Below the pieces are notes generated by a model. The model saw nothing but the letters and a program-made list of their open reading frames with translations, was not told the DNA's origin and searched no databases. Below are positions 46,815 to 55,613 of a stretch of DNA of 64,000 nucleotides, piece after piece. Origin of the DNA: Zoogloea sp041911615 (lineage in GTDB: Bacteria; Pseudomonadota; Gammaproteobacteria; Burkholderiales; Rhodocyclaceae); assembly GCF_041911615.1 (NCBI RefSeq), contig NZ_JAYROR010000107.1, positions 3,596 to 67,595 of the forward strand, read 5' to 3'. The first letter of the stretch is position 1. Every line of letters begins with the position of its first letter. Position numbers and translations under genes: made by a program.

Positions 46815-49800
46815 TCAGCTCTCCTTGGGCGCGTCGGGGGCGTGGGCGGCGGCGAGTTCCTGGTAGGCCTTGTAGCGGCGGTCGGCTTCCTTCTGGGCCT
46901 CGGCGAGCAGGCGCTCGGCGGCCTCGGGGTGGCTGCGGGCCAGCATCGCGAAGCGCGTCTCGCTGTCCATGAAGGCCTTGATGGGCTGGCTCGGCGGCGC
47001 CGAGTCGAGCTTGAAGGGGTTGGCCCCGGCGGCCTCCTGGCGAGGGTCGAAGCGGAACAGCGGCCAGTGCCCGGATTTGACCGCCATGTCCTGCTGGCGC
47101 TGGTTGTAGAGCATGTCCACGCCGTGGGCGATGCACGGGCTGTAGGCGACGATCAGCGAGGGGCCGTTGTGGCTCTCGGCCTCGTGGAAGACCTTCAAGG
47201 TGTGCACGTCCTTGGCGCCGTAGGCCACCGTCGCCACGTACACGTGGCCGTAGTCCGACGCGAGGCGCGCGAGGTCCTTCTTGGCCGTGGCCTTGCCGCC
47301 GGCCGAGAACTTGGCCACCGCGCCCACCGGCGTGGCCTTGGAGGTCTGGCCGCCGGTGTTGGAGTACACCTCGGTGTCGAGCACCAGCACATTCACGTCG
47401 TAGGACAGTGCCAGCACGTGGTCGAGGCCCCCGTAGCCGATGTCGTAGGCCCAGCCGTCGCCGCCGATGATCCACACCGAGCGGCGGATCAGCCATTCGG
47501 CCAGGGAGGCGAGCTCGGCCGCGCGCGGATGCAGGCTGGCGGCGAGCTTTTGCTGGAGCAGCGCGACGCGCTCCCGCTGGGCGCGGATGCCGGGCTCGGT
47601 GCGCTGGTCGGCATTGACGAGGGCGCCGGCGAGATCGCCCAGCTCGGGCTCCATCTCCTTCACCCGCTGCATCGCGTAGGCCATTAGCTGATCGGCGGCG
47701 AGGCGCATCCCCAGGCCGAACTCGGCGTTGTCCTCGAACAGCGAGTTGGACCACGCCGGGCCGCGGCCGGCGCCATTCACGGTGTAGGGCGTGCTGGGCA
47801 GGTTGGCGCCGTAGATCGACGAGCAGCCGGTGGCGTTGGCCACCAGCATGCGGTCGCCGAAGAGCTGGGTGGCAAGGCGGATGTAGGGCGTCTCGCCGCA
47901 GCCGGCGCAGGCGCCGGAGAACTCGAACAGCGGGTCGAGCAGCATCGCGCCGGGAATGGTGGCGTGCTTGAGCTGGCTGCGGTCGAAGTCCGGCAGCTTG
48001 AGGAAGAAGTCGAAGTTCTCGCGCTCGGGCTCGCGCAGCGGGCCGATGGGCGCCATGTTCACCGCCAGCCGGCTGATGTTGGACTTGTCGTGGATCGGGC
48101 AGGCCTCGACGCAATCGCCGCAGCCGGTGCAATCCTCCGGCGCCACCTGGTAGCTGATGCGGGTGCCGGCCGGGAAATCCTTGCTCCTGGCGGGCACGTG
48201 CTTGAAGCTGGGCGGCGCGTCGGCAGCCGCCTCGGCCGGGAAGGCCCGGGCACGGATCGCCGAGTGCGGACAGACGAACACGCACTTGCCGCACTGGGTG
48301 CACAGGTCGGCCTCCCACACCGGAATCTCCAGCGCGATGTTGCGCTTCTCGAACTTCGCGGTGCCGGTCGGGAAGGTGCCGTCGACGGGCATCGCCGAGA
48401 CCGGCAGGCGGTTGCCCTCGCCCCGGTAGATGGGCAGGGTGAAATCGCGGACGAAGGCCGGCACGTAGCCCGTCGACGGCAGCGCGATGGGCTCGCTGCC
48501 CGTGTCCGCCTCGCCGGCCGCGCCGACGGGCACCGCGTGGAGGTTGGCGAGGGTCACGTCGATAGCGCGGTGGTTGAGGTCGGCGAGGCGCTTGCTCTTC
48601 CTGCCGTAGGTCTTGTCCACTGCCTTCTTGATGGCGGAGATGGCTTCATCGCGGGGCAGGATGCCCGAGATGGCGAAGAAGCAGGTCTGCATGATGGTGT
48701 TGATGCGCCGCCCCATGCCGGCCTCCTGGGCCACCTTGTAGGCGTCGATCACCCATAGCTTGAGGCCCTTGGCGGCGATGCCGGCGCGCATCGCGGCGGG
48801 CAGGCCGGCCCACACCGCGTCGGGCGCATCCGGCGTGTTGAGCAGGAAGACACCCCCCGGCGCCGCGTGGGCAAGCAGGTCGTAGCGCTCGACGAACACC
48901 GTCTGGTGGCAGGCCACGAAGCCGGCCATGCCCGCCTCGACCAGATAGCTGGAACGGATCGGCACGTCGCCGAAGCGCAGGTGCGACACCGTGACGGCGC
49001 CGGACTTCTTCGAGTCATACACGAAATAGCCCTGAGCCTGGAGCGCGGTGGCTTCGCCGACGATCTTGATCGAATTCTTGTTGGCCGACACCGTGCCGTC
49101 GGCGCCCAGGCCCCAGAACACCGCGTGCTGCAGGCGGCGCGAGGCATCGGAGCGGAAGGCCTCGTCCCAGGCGAGCGACAGGTGGGTCACGTCATCCACG
49201 ATGCCGACGGTGAACTGGCGCTTCGGCTTGTCGGCAGCCAATTCGGCGAACACCGCGGCCACCATGCCGGGCGTGAATTCCTTGCTGGCGAGGCCGTAGC
49301 GCCCGCCGATCACCCGAGGCATCGAACGCGTTCCATCGGCCGCGGCTTCGGCGAGCGCGGTGATCACGTCCTTGTAGAGCGGCTCGCCGTCGGCGCCGGG
49401 CTCCTTGCAGCGGTCGAGCACGGCGATGGCGCGCACGCTCGCCGGGATCGCCGCCAGCAGGGCGCGGGTGTCCAGCGGGCGGAACAGGCGCAGCTTGAGG
49501 AGGCCCACCTTCTCGCCCCGGGCCCGCAGGTGCTCGACGGTCTCCTCCACGGTCTCGGCGGCCGAGCCCATCACCACGATGAGCCGCTCGGCATCCGGCG
49601 CGCCCACGTAGTCGAAGAGCTGGTAGTAGCGGCCGGTGAGCGCGCCGAAGCGATCCATCGCCGCCTGGACGATGCCCGGAAAGGCGTCGTAGAACGGGTT
49701 GGCGCGCTCGCGGGACTGGAAGAACACGTCCGGGTTCTGGGCCGTGCCGCGCAGCACCGGATGCTCCGGCGACAGGGCACGGGCGCGGTGGGCCGCCACC

Positions 49801-50393
49801 AGCCGGTCGTCGATCATCGCGCGCACGGCCCCCTCCTCGACCGCGACGATCTTGGCAACCTCGTGGGAGGTACGGAAGCCGTCGAAGAAGTGGATCACCG
49901 GAATCCGCCCGGCCAGGGTGGCGGCCTGGGCGATCAGCGCCATGTCCTGGGCTTCCTGCACCGAATTGCTGGCGAGCAGCGCGCAGCCGGTGGCGCGGCA
50001 GGCCATCACGTCGGAGTGGTCGCCGAAGATCGACAGGGCGTGAGTCGCCAGCGCCCGCGCCGCCACGTGCAGCACGAAGGGCGTCAGCTCGCCGGCCATC
50101 TTGTAAAGATTGGGGATGAACAGCAGCAGACCCTGGCTGGCGGTGAAGCTGGTACCCAGCGCCCCCGAGGTGAGCGCCCCGTGCAGCGCACCGGCGGCGC
50201 CGCCTTCGGACTGCATCTCGATGATCTTGGGGACGACGCCCCACAGGTTGGGCTTGCCCTGGGCAGCCCATTCGTCGGCCCACTCGCCCATGTTCGACGA
50301 AGGGGTGATCGGGTAGATGGCGATCACCTCGCTGCCGAGGTAGGCCATCCGCGCGGCGGCTTCGTTGCCGTCGAGATTGAGATACGTCGTCAT
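46815..50393 (-). CDS. nifJ: Pyruvate:ferredoxin (flavodoxin) oxidoreductase
   Basis: A 1192-residue single-chain enzyme that oxidises pyruvate and CoA to acetyl-CoA and CO2, reducing ferredoxin or flavodoxin. It starts MTTYLNLDGNEAAARMAYLG and has EVIAIYPITPSSNMGEWADE, two ferredoxin clusters (CTQCGKCVFVCP and CTGCGDCVEACP), and the thiamine domain beginning CAGCGETPYIRLATQLFGDR. The ATG at 50393 follows CAGGGGG. It is oxygen-sensitive in other organisms, so this points to anaerobic or microaerobic growth. A PyrD-like gene follows; a flavodoxin-like gene is divergent. Confidence 0.96.
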   Translation of the reverse strand: MTTYLNLDGNEAAARMAYLGSEVIAIYPITPSSNMGEWADEWAAQGKPNLWGVVPKIIEMQSEGGAAGALHGALTSGALGTSFTASQGLLLFIPNLYKMAGELTPFVLHVAARALATHALSIFGDHSDVMACRATGCALLASNSVQEAQDMALIAQAATLAGRIPVIHFFDGFRTSHEVAKIVAVEEGAVRAMIDDRLVAAHRARALSPEHPVLRGTAQNPDVFFQSRERANPFYDAFPGIVQAAMDRFGALTGRYYQLFDYVGAPDAERLIVVMGSAAETVEETVEHLRARGEKVGLLKLRLFRPLDTRALLAAIPASVRAIAVLDRCKEPGADGEPLYKDVITALAEAAADGTRSMPRVIGGRYGLASKEFTPGMVAAVFAELAADKPKRQFTVGIVDDVTHLSLAWDEAFRSDASRRLQHAVFWGLGADGTVSANKNSIKIVGEATALQAQGYFVYDSKKSGAVTVSHLRFGDVPIRSSYLVEAGMAGFVACHQTVFVERYDLLAHAAPGGVFLLNTPDAPDAVWAGLPAAMRAGIAAKGLKLWVIDAYKVAQEAGMGRRINTIMQTCFFAISGILPRDEAISAIKKAVDKTYGRKSKRLADLNHRAIDVTLANLHAVPVGAAGEADTGSEPIALPSTGYVPAFVRDFTLPIYRGEGNRLPVSAMPVDGTFPTGTAKFEKRNIALEIPVWEADLCTQCGKCVFVCPHSAIRARAFPAEAAADAPPSFKHVPARSKDFPAGTRISYQVAPEDCTGCGDCVEACPIHDKSNISRLAVNMAPIGPLREPERENFDFFLKLPDFDRSQLKHATIPGAMLLDPLFEFSGACAGCGETPYIRLATQLFGDRMLVANATGCSSIYGANLPSTPYTVNGAGRGPAWSNSLFEDNAEFGLGMRLAADQLMAYAMQRVKEMEPELGDLAGALVNADQRTEPGIRAQRERVALLQQKLAASLHPRAAELASLAEWLIRRSVWIIGGDGWAYDIGYGGLDHVLALSYDVNVLVLDTEVYSNTGGQTSKATPVGAVAKFSAGGKATAKKDLARLASDYGHVYVATVAYGAKDVHTLKVFHEAESHNGPSLIVAYSPCIAHGVDMLYNQRQQDMAVKSGHWPLFRFDPRQEAAGANPFKLDSAPPSQPIKAFMDSETRFAMLARSHPEAAERLLAEAQKEADRRYKAYQELAAAHAPDAPKES

Positions 50394-50847
50394 TGCGACC
50401 CCCTGTTGGTACGGCCGGCTGCCGCGCGCGCGCCGGACGGCACCGCGGCATTGCCCGTTGGAACGGATTGGAGTGTGGAATCGGAACGGGCGCGCCCGGG
50501 AGCGGGCGAAGCGCAGCGCAGCATCCCGGCCACCGCCGTCAGCCTGCCACCGATCCATTGCGGAGCGGTGTCGGTTCGGCGTTCCCGCCCCGCGCGCGGC
50601 GGGCGGGCATGGCGGCATTCGGTCTTCATGGCGGCCCGACCTTTTCTCGGGCATGTGCGGCGCAACAATGGGGTTCATCATACGGCGCTGCCCGAGGCCC
50701 GGATTTTGATATGGCGCAAGATTTGATGCGGCGCGGCGCCGGATCGGACGGCCCGCCCGACGAATCTCACGTCCGCCCCCACAGCCCTCGCGGCAACGCC
50801 ACGACAAATCCCGGACGCCCGTCGCGCCGCGTGCTAGGGTTGAAGCC
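50394..50847. other. Divergent intergenic region between nifJ and the flavodoxin gene
   Basis: A 454-base region without an ORF I trust. It is GC-rich, with a strong hairpin near 50586-50610 (CCCGCC/GGCGGG). TTGATATGGCGCAA at 50706-50719 matches 8 of 10 informative positions of an FNR/Anr box (TTGAT-N4-ATCAA). I see no sigma-54 promoter or NifA site. Long untranslated leaders on one or both sides are likely. Confidence 0.4.
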
Positions 50848-51351
50848 ATGAACCCGTCGCGCAAGACCCTTCTTCTCGTCTATCACTCGTGGACCGGCGC
50901 CACCGCGCAGATGATCCACGCCGTCGCCCGGGGCGCCGCCAGCGAACCGGAGGTGACGGTGCGCCTGCGCCACGCGCCGGACGCCGGCCCCGACGATCTC
51001 CTGGGCGCCGACGGCTATGTGTTCGCCACCCCCGAGAACCTGGCCGCCATCGCCGGACTGATGAAGGATTTCTTCGATCGCAGCTACTACGGCGCCCTCG
51101 ACCAGATCAACGGCCGGCCCTACGCCGCGCTGGTCTGCGCCGGCAGCGACGGCAGTAACGCCGCCCGCCAGCTGGCGCGCATCGCGACCGGCTGGCGCCT
51201 GCGCGAGATCGCGCCGCCGCTGATCGTCTGCACCCACGCCCAGACGACGGAAGCGATCCTGGCGCCGAAGACGCTCCCCCCCGACGCCCTCGCCCGCGGC
51301 GAGGCGCTCGGAGCCGCCTTCGCCGCGGGCCTGGCGATGGGTGCGTTCTGA
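50848..51351 (+). CDS. Flavodoxin-like protein
   Basis: A 167-residue flavodoxin-fold protein. The phosphate-binding loop of FMN is YHSWTGATAQMIHAVARGA, and GYVFATPENLAAIAGLMKDF is a second flavin contact. AALVCAGSDGSNAARQLARI fits NADPH-dependent FMN reductase-like members. It is divergent from nifJ, which needs ferredoxin or flavodoxin as an acceptor. The protein lacks the typical acidic electron-transfer flavodoxin look, so being the NifJ acceptor is only possible. Confidence 0.75.
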   Translation: MNPSRKTLLLVYHSWTGATAQMIHAVARGAASEPEVTVRLRHAPDAGPDDLLGADGYVFATPENLAAIAGLMKDFFDRSYYGALDQINGRPYAALVCAGSDGSNAARQLARIATGWRLREIAPPLIVCTHAQTTEAILAPKTLPPDALARGEALGAAFAAGLAMGAF

Positions 51352-51476
51352 AGCGCCATTGGGCGCCAAACGGCCCCGACAAGACGCAATCTTCTGGAAA
51401 TTCTCTGCAGATTCGGCGAACCACACCGCGCTCTCGCCGTCATACAAGCTGAACCCACCGCCAGAAAGCAATATCG

Positions 51477-53177
51477 ATGCCCCATAACGTTTCCCTGATC
51501 GCCCTCATCGCCGCCGGCCTGGGCCTCGCCATGATCTTCGGCCTCATCGCCTCGCGCCTGCGGGTGCCCCCGCTGGTGGGCTACCTGCTCGCCGGGGTGA
51601 TGATCGGCCCCGGCACGCCGGGCTTCGTCGCCGACGTGGCGCTGGCCGGCCAGCTCGCCGAAATCGGGGTGATGCTGCTGATGTTCGGGGTGGGCCTGCA
51701 CTTCTCCCTCGACGATCTGCTCGCGGTGCGCAAGATCGCGGTGCCCGGCGCCGTGGTGCAGATCGGCGTGGCCACCGCGATGGGCGCCGGCGCGGCGGTG
51801 CTGTGGGGCTGGCCGGCGGGCGAGGCGGTGGTGTTCGGCCTGGCCCTGTCGGTGGCGAGCACGGTGGTGCTGCTGCGGGCCCTCGAGGCGCGGGGCATCC
51901 TCGAATCGACCAACGGGCGCATCGCGGTCGGGTGGCTGGTGGTCGAGGATCTGGCGATGGTGCTGGTCCTGGTCCTGTTGCCGGCGCTGGCGCCGCTGCT
52001 GGGCGCCAAGGACGTGGCACCCGCCGCCGACGCCCGCACCCTCGCCCTCACTATCGGTGTCACGCTGGCCAAGGTGTCGGCCTTCATCGCGCTGATGCTG
52101 GTGGTGGGCCGGCGCGCCTTTCCGCGCGTCTTGTGGCTGGTGGCCAAGAGCGGCTCGCGCGAGCTGTTCACCCTGTGCGTGGTGACGGCGGCGGTGGGCG
52201 TGGCTTACGCCTCGGCACTGCTGTTCGACGTGTCCTTCGCGCTGGGTGCCTTCTTCGCCGGGATGATGATGCGCGAATCGGAATTCAGCCACCGGGCGGC
52301 GGAGGATTCGCTGCCGCTGCGCGACGCCTTCTCGGTGCTGTTCTTCGTGTCGGTGGGCATGCTCTTCGACCCGACGGTGCTGATGGCCGCGCCTTTCAAG
52401 GTGCTGGTGGTGGTGGCGATCATCCTGGTGGGCAAGACGGTGGCGGCGATCGCCCTGGTGCTGGCCTTCCGCTACCCGCTCAACACCGCGCTCACCGTCG
52501 GCGCGAGCCTGGCGCAGATCGGCGAATTCTCGTTCATCCTGGCCGGACTGGGGGTGTCGCTGGGCCTGCTGACCAACGAGGGGCAGAACCTGATCCTCGC
52601 CGGCGCGCTGATCTCGATCGCCCTCAACGCGCTGCTGTTCGCCTGCATCGAGCCGGCCCAGGCGTGGGCGCGCGCCCGGTCGGCCTGGGCGCGCAAACTC
52701 GACCTGCGCGACGACCCCCTCGCCGCGCTACCCATGAGCACCGACCGCAAGCTGCTTTCGGGCCAGGTGGTGATCGTCGGCTACGGCCGCATCGGGCGCC
52801 ACATCGCCGACGTGCTGGCGGAGCACCATATTCCCTGCGTGGTGGCCGACAGCAACCGCGAAGTGGTGGAGAGCCTGCGCCGCGACGGGAAGGCCGCGGT
52901 GAGCGGCGACGCCTCCGACCCCATCGTGCTGGTGCAGGCGCACATCACCCGCGCCGCGATGCTGGTGGTGACGACGCCCGACCCCATCGCCAGCCGCAAG
53001 ATGGTGGACATCGCGCGCAAGCTCAATCCGCAGATCGAGACCGTGCTGCGCTCCGACAACGAGGACGGGGCCACCTTGCTGCGACGCGAGAAGCTCGGCG
53101 AGGTCTTCGTCGGCGAACAGGAACTGGCCCGCGGCATGGCGAGCTACGTGGCCGGGCGCGTGGCGGTGCAGGCCTGA
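51477..53177 (+). CDS. YbaL/KefB-type cation:proton antiporter with TrkA-N domain
   Basis: A 566-residue CPA2 family protein. About 12 membrane helices (LRVPPLVGYLLAGVMIGPGT, GLALSVASTVVLLRALEARG, LAQIGEFSFILAGLGVSLGL) are followed by a cytoplasmic TrkA-N nucleotide-binding domain starting GQVVIVGYGRIGRHIADVLA (about residues 430-445). Like E. coli YbaL, it has no TrkA-C domain. It exports K+ or other cations in exchange for protons. It is convergent with a cupin gene, 19 bases away. Confidence 0.9.
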   Translation: MPHNVSLIALIAAGLGLAMIFGLIASRLRVPPLVGYLLAGVMIGPGTPGFVADVALAGQLAEIGVMLLMFGVGLHFSLDDLLAVRKIAVPGAVVQIGVATAMGAGAAVLWGWPAGEAVVFGLALSVASTVVLLRALEARGILESTNGRIAVGWLVVEDLAMVLVLVLLPALAPLLGAKDVAPAADARTLALTIGVTLAKVSAFIALMLVVGRRAFPRVLWLVAKSGSRELFTLCVVTAAVGVAYASALLFDVSFALGAFFAGMMMRESEFSHRAAEDSLPLRDAFSVLFFVSVGMLFDPTVLMAAPFKVLVVVAIILVGKTVAAIALVLAFRYPLNTALTVGASLAQIGEFSFILAGLGVSLGLLTNEGQNLILAGALISIALNALLFACIEPAQAWARARSAWARKLDLRDDPLAALPMSTDRKLLSGQVVIVGYGRIGRHIADVLAEHHIPCVVADSNREVVESLRRDGKAAVSGDASDPIVLVQAHITRAAMLVVTTPDPIASRKMVDIARKLNPQIETVLRSDNEDGATLLRREKLGEVFVGEQELARGMASYVAGRVAVQA

Positions 53178-53196
53178 GCGACGCGCGGGCGCCGGC

Positions 53197-53679
53197 TCAA
53201 TACGGCGTGTCGTCCTTGCGGGTGAAGCGCCAGCGTCCATCGACGCGCGTGGCCTTCAGGTCGTCGTCCGGATAGCTCACGCTGTCGCCGGGTGTGCGGT
53301 CGCCCACCTCCAGGTAGCGCACCACCTGCGCGGTGTCGTTGCTGAGGGCGTGGGCGTCGCCGCTGCCGGCTCGAAACCCGGCGCACATGCCGGGCGCCAG
53401 CCGGGTGGCCCCTGCGTCGGTGTGGAGGGTCGGATGCCCCTCCACGACGTAGATGAACTCGTCCTGCCGGGTGTGGGCGTGACGCAGCGCCGATACCGCG
53501 CCGGGCGCCATGCTCACCAGATTGACGCCGAAGTTGGCGAGCCCGAACAGCTCGCCCAGCGGGCGCTTCTCGCGGCCCGCCATGCGGGTGGCGAAGGGTT
53601 CGGGGTAGTTCGAAGGGGTGGTGCGCGGCGGCGCGTCGGCCGCCACGATCGCCACCGGAACGCCAGGCTGTTGGGTCAT
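53197..53679 (-). CDS. Cupin-domain protein
   Basis: A 160-residue single-domain cupin. The metal-binding motifs are ALRHAHTRQDEFIYVVEG and, later, APGMCAGFRAGSGDAHALSN. Proteins of this kind often bind sugars or small acids; the substrate is unknown. The ATG at 53679 fits where family-like sequence begins (IVAADAPPRTTPSNYPEPFA). It lies 58 bases after the HD-GYP gene on the same strand. Confidence 0.8.
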   Translation of the reverse strand: MTQQPGVPVAIVAADAPPRTTPSNYPEPFATRMAGREKRPLGELFGLANFGVNLVSMAPGAVSALRHAHTRQDEFIYVVEGHPTLHTDAGATRLAPGMCAGFRAGSGDAHALSNDTAQVVRYLEVGDRTPGDSVSYPDDDLKATRVDGRWRFTRKDDTPY

Positions 53680-53737
53680 GATCGCGGGCTCGCAAAATGC
53701 GCTGAGCCTCGAGTGTTGGCCGCGAGACCAGACGGCG

Positions 53738-54532
53738 TCAAGCCTGGGCGAGCTCGGACAACGGAGCCAGGGTTGGACAGGCGGCGACGCGGGCGCCGGG
53801 AACGTCGTCAAGCAACGCGGTCGCCACCGTCGCGTCGATGCGGCCGGCGGCGACCAGATCGCGCATGAAACGGCCGACCTCGTGGTCGCCCAGCCCCTGA
53901 CGGTAGGGGCGCTGCTGCACCATGGCCTGGAAGATGTCGGCGACGCGCAGGATGTGCGCCTCGAAGGGCATCTCGTCGGCGGTAAGGTGGAAGGGATAGC
54001 CGCTGCCGTCGGGCTCTTCGTGGTGGTAGGCGGCCCAGCGGGCGATGGCCTCGAAGCCCCGGATGTTGCGCAGGATCTGGAAGGTCTCGTAGCTGTGGGT
54101 GTTGATGATCTTGCGCTCGCGGGTATCGAGCCGGCCGGGCTTGTCGAGGATTTCGTCGGGCACCCGCAGCTTGCCCAGATCGTGCAGCAGACCGGCGATC
54201 TCGAGGGCGTCGTGGCTCGCGGGCGGCACGTCCAGGCGTTCGGCGAGTAGGCGCGCCAGGCGCGACACGCCGAGGGAGTGCTCGGCGGTGAAGGGGCTCT
54301 TGGCGTCCACGATGCGCGCGAAGAGGGCCGCGAGCTGCTTCAATTCGGTCGGATCGGCGGGGGCGCCGCCCTGGGCCAGCAGGTCGCTCAGGCGGGCCTG
54401 GATGGCGCGGGGCTCGAGCATCAGCCAGAAGGCCTCGGCGCGCGACGCGTCGAGGAACAGCTCGACCAGCGCCGGCGAGAAATAGGTGCCGGCGTGCTCG
54501 GCGATGCGGGCGCGGATGTCATCGGCGAACAT
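53738..54532 (-). CDS. HD-GYP domain protein, C-terminal part of a split gene
   Basis: A 264-residue product carrying a complete HD-GYP domain: AEHSLGV, LLHDLGKLRVPDEILDKPGR with HD at residues 117-118, and HHEEPDGSGYP at 160-170. HD-GYP proteins degrade c-di-GMP. The ATG at 54532 shares its A with the TGA stop of the upstream fragment (TGATG), so restart by coupled translation is possible. Without the 71-bp duplication/insertion upstream, it would be the C-terminal part of one 419-residue protein. Confidence 0.85.
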   Translation of the reverse strand: MFADDIRARIAEHAGTYFSPALVELFLDASRAEAFWLMLEPRAIQARLSDLLAQGGAPADPTELKQLAALFARIVDAKSPFTAEHSLGVSRLARLLAERLDVPPASHDALEIAGLLHDLGKLRVPDEILDKPGRLDTRERKIINTHSYETFQILRNIRGFEAIARWAAYHHEEPDGSGYPFHLTADEMPFEAHILRVADIFQAMVQQRPYRQGLGDHEVGRFMRDLVAAGRIDATVATALLDDVPGARVAACPTLAPLSELAQA

Positions 54533-54640
54533 CAGCAGCGAGTTGTCGGCGTAATGGGGCGCGGCCAGGCTCCCCCGCTTCGCCAGCGAAGCCGAACGCC
54601 GTTCAGCAGCGAGTTGTCGGCGTAATGGGGCGCGGCCAGG
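54532..54640. repeat. 38-bp direct repeat with 33-bp palindromic spacer that splits the HD-GYP gene
   Basis: Bases 54532-54569 and 54603-54640 are identical (both contain GTTGTCGGCGTAATGGGGCG), offset by 71 bases. The 33-base spacer (54570-54602) holds GCTTCGC-CA-GCGAAGC and begins a second palindrome, GAACG-C-CGTTC. Since 71 is not a multiple of 3, the insertion shifts the frame. Removing 71 bases by slippage between the repeats would give a continuous frame. Confidence 0.95.
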
Positions 54641-55068
54641 GCATCGACGCGGTCCACCAGGTAGATCAGATTGGCGGTGCGCAGCACCGGGGCGTCGAGC
54701 CCGGCGTGGGGCAGTTGGTCCCAGCGGGTGTGGTGATAGCGCACCGGCAGCGCCATGCCCGCAAAGGGCGCGAAACCCTTGAGCAGCGCGTGGCCCACCT
54801 GACAATGAACCTGCGAGCCGTCCCAGTCGAACTGGGCGACGAGGTGGTGGTGGATGCGGGTGGACGACACCCCGATGTCGTGGAGCATACCCACGTCAAA
54901 CAGGAAACCCACCTCCCCTTCGGCCAGGCCGAGCACGCGCCCGCACTCGGCGGCCATCAGGCCGACCCGCTTGCCGTGGGCGACGTCGTCGACGCCAACC
55001 AGATCGAGCGCTTCCGACAGGGCATAGATGACGTGGCGGAGATCGGCGGTGACGGTCATTTGGCTCAC
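54532..55068 (-). CDS. Degenerate HD domain protein, N-terminal part of a split HD-GYP gene
   Basis: A 178-residue ORF with a degenerate HD-GYP-like domain: DVAHGKRVGLMAAECGRVLG, DVGMLHDIGV, and RYHHTRWDQ in place of HHExxDGxGYP. After ALAAPHYADNSLL, the frame enters the duplicated segment and ends in an unrelated Arg/Trp-rich tail. In the other frame, the same residues join directly to the HD-GYP half. The intact product would be 419 residues with a degenerate and then an active-looking HD domain. Confidence 0.8.
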   Translation of the reverse strand: MSQMTVTADLRHVIYALSEALDLVGVDDVAHGKRVGLMAAECGRVLGLAEGEVGFLFDVGMLHDIGVSSTRIHHHLVAQFDWDGSQVHCQVGHALLKGFAPFAGMALPVRYHHTRWDQLPHAGLDAPVLRTANLIYLVDRVDALAAPHYADNSLLNGVRLRWRSGGAWPRPITPTTRC

Positions 55069-55151
55069 CTCGTGGCGAGGGTCGGGAGGACATTCCGGTT
55101 AACGTCCCCGGCCCCGGCGGACTGAAGCCCGCAGCGGGCGGCGTCGACGGC

Positions 55152-55181
55152 AAAAAAAACGGCGCCCCGCGAAGGGCGCCG
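55152..55181 (-). terminator. Terminator of the cytochrome operon
   Basis: On the minus strand, CGGCGCCC, loop TTCGCG, GGGCGCCG is followed by a run of 8 T (55152-55159). It lies 33 bases after the cytochrome c stop. Confidence 0.93.
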
Positions 55182-55213
55182 CAAGATTGCGAACGAGAAA
55201 CGGTGCGGCGCCG

Positions 55214-55600
55214 TCAGCGCAGGGTGGCGAGATAGGCCAGCAGATCGGCGCGCTCGGCGCCGCTGGCAAGGCCGTCGTACTTCATCTTGCCGCCCGGCAC
55301 GAACTTCTTGGGCGCGGCCACGTAGGCGTCGATCTTGTCCGGCGTCCACAACACGCCGCTGGCCTTGAGGGCGTCGGAGTAGGTGGCGTCGGCCACCGTG
55401 GCGGCCTTGCGGCCGACCACCCCGAACATGCTCGGACCCTTCTTGTTCTTGCCCTCGCGCACGCTGTGGCATTCGGCGCACTCGGTGGCGAACACGTCCT
55501 TGCCCTTCTCCACGTCGCCGGCCGCGAGGGCCGGACGGACGAGACCGCCGGCCAGCACGGCCAGCACCACGGCGGGCAGACTGCGGAAGATGGCTTTCAT
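55214..55600 (-). CDS. Small class I c-type cytochrome
   Basis: A 128-residue periplasmic monohaem cytochrome. A Sec signal peptide (FRSLPAVVLAVLAGGLVRPALA) is cleaved near residue 26. The haem site is CAECH (41-45) and the likely axial methionine is M106 in PGGKMKYDG. It resembles cytochrome c2/c550 types (GKDVFATECAECHSV, GPSMFGVVGRKA). The ATG at 55600 has GGAG at 7 bases; the ATG at 55606 is an alternative. It is the last gene of an operon after cytochrome b561 and the Cyc2-like protein, 13 bases from the latter. Confidence 0.92.
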   Translation of the reverse strand: MKAIFRSLPAVVLAVLAGGLVRPALAAGDVEKGKDVFATECAECHSVREGKNKKGPSMFGVVGRKAATVADATYSDALKASGVLWTPDKIDAYVAAPKKFVPGGKMKYDGLASGAERADLLAYLATLR

Positions 55601-55613
55601 GGTCATGCTCCGC

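Noticed and set aside
46815..50393. Taking nifJ as proof of nitrogen fixation
   Set aside because: NifJ-type enzymes serve general anaerobic pyruvate oxidation. No nif structural gene, NifA site or sigma-54 promoter is seen here.
50394..50847. Small ORFs between nifJ and the flavodoxin gene
   Set aside because: They are Arg/Pro-rich, lack ribosome binding sites, and look like GC-rich noise.
53738..54805. The long frame starting at 54805 as the true N-terminus of the HD-GYP protein
   Set aside because: Upstream of the repeat it is an out-of-frame reading of the first half (Arg/Pro-rich). The continuity analysis shows the real N-terminus is the 55068 ORF.
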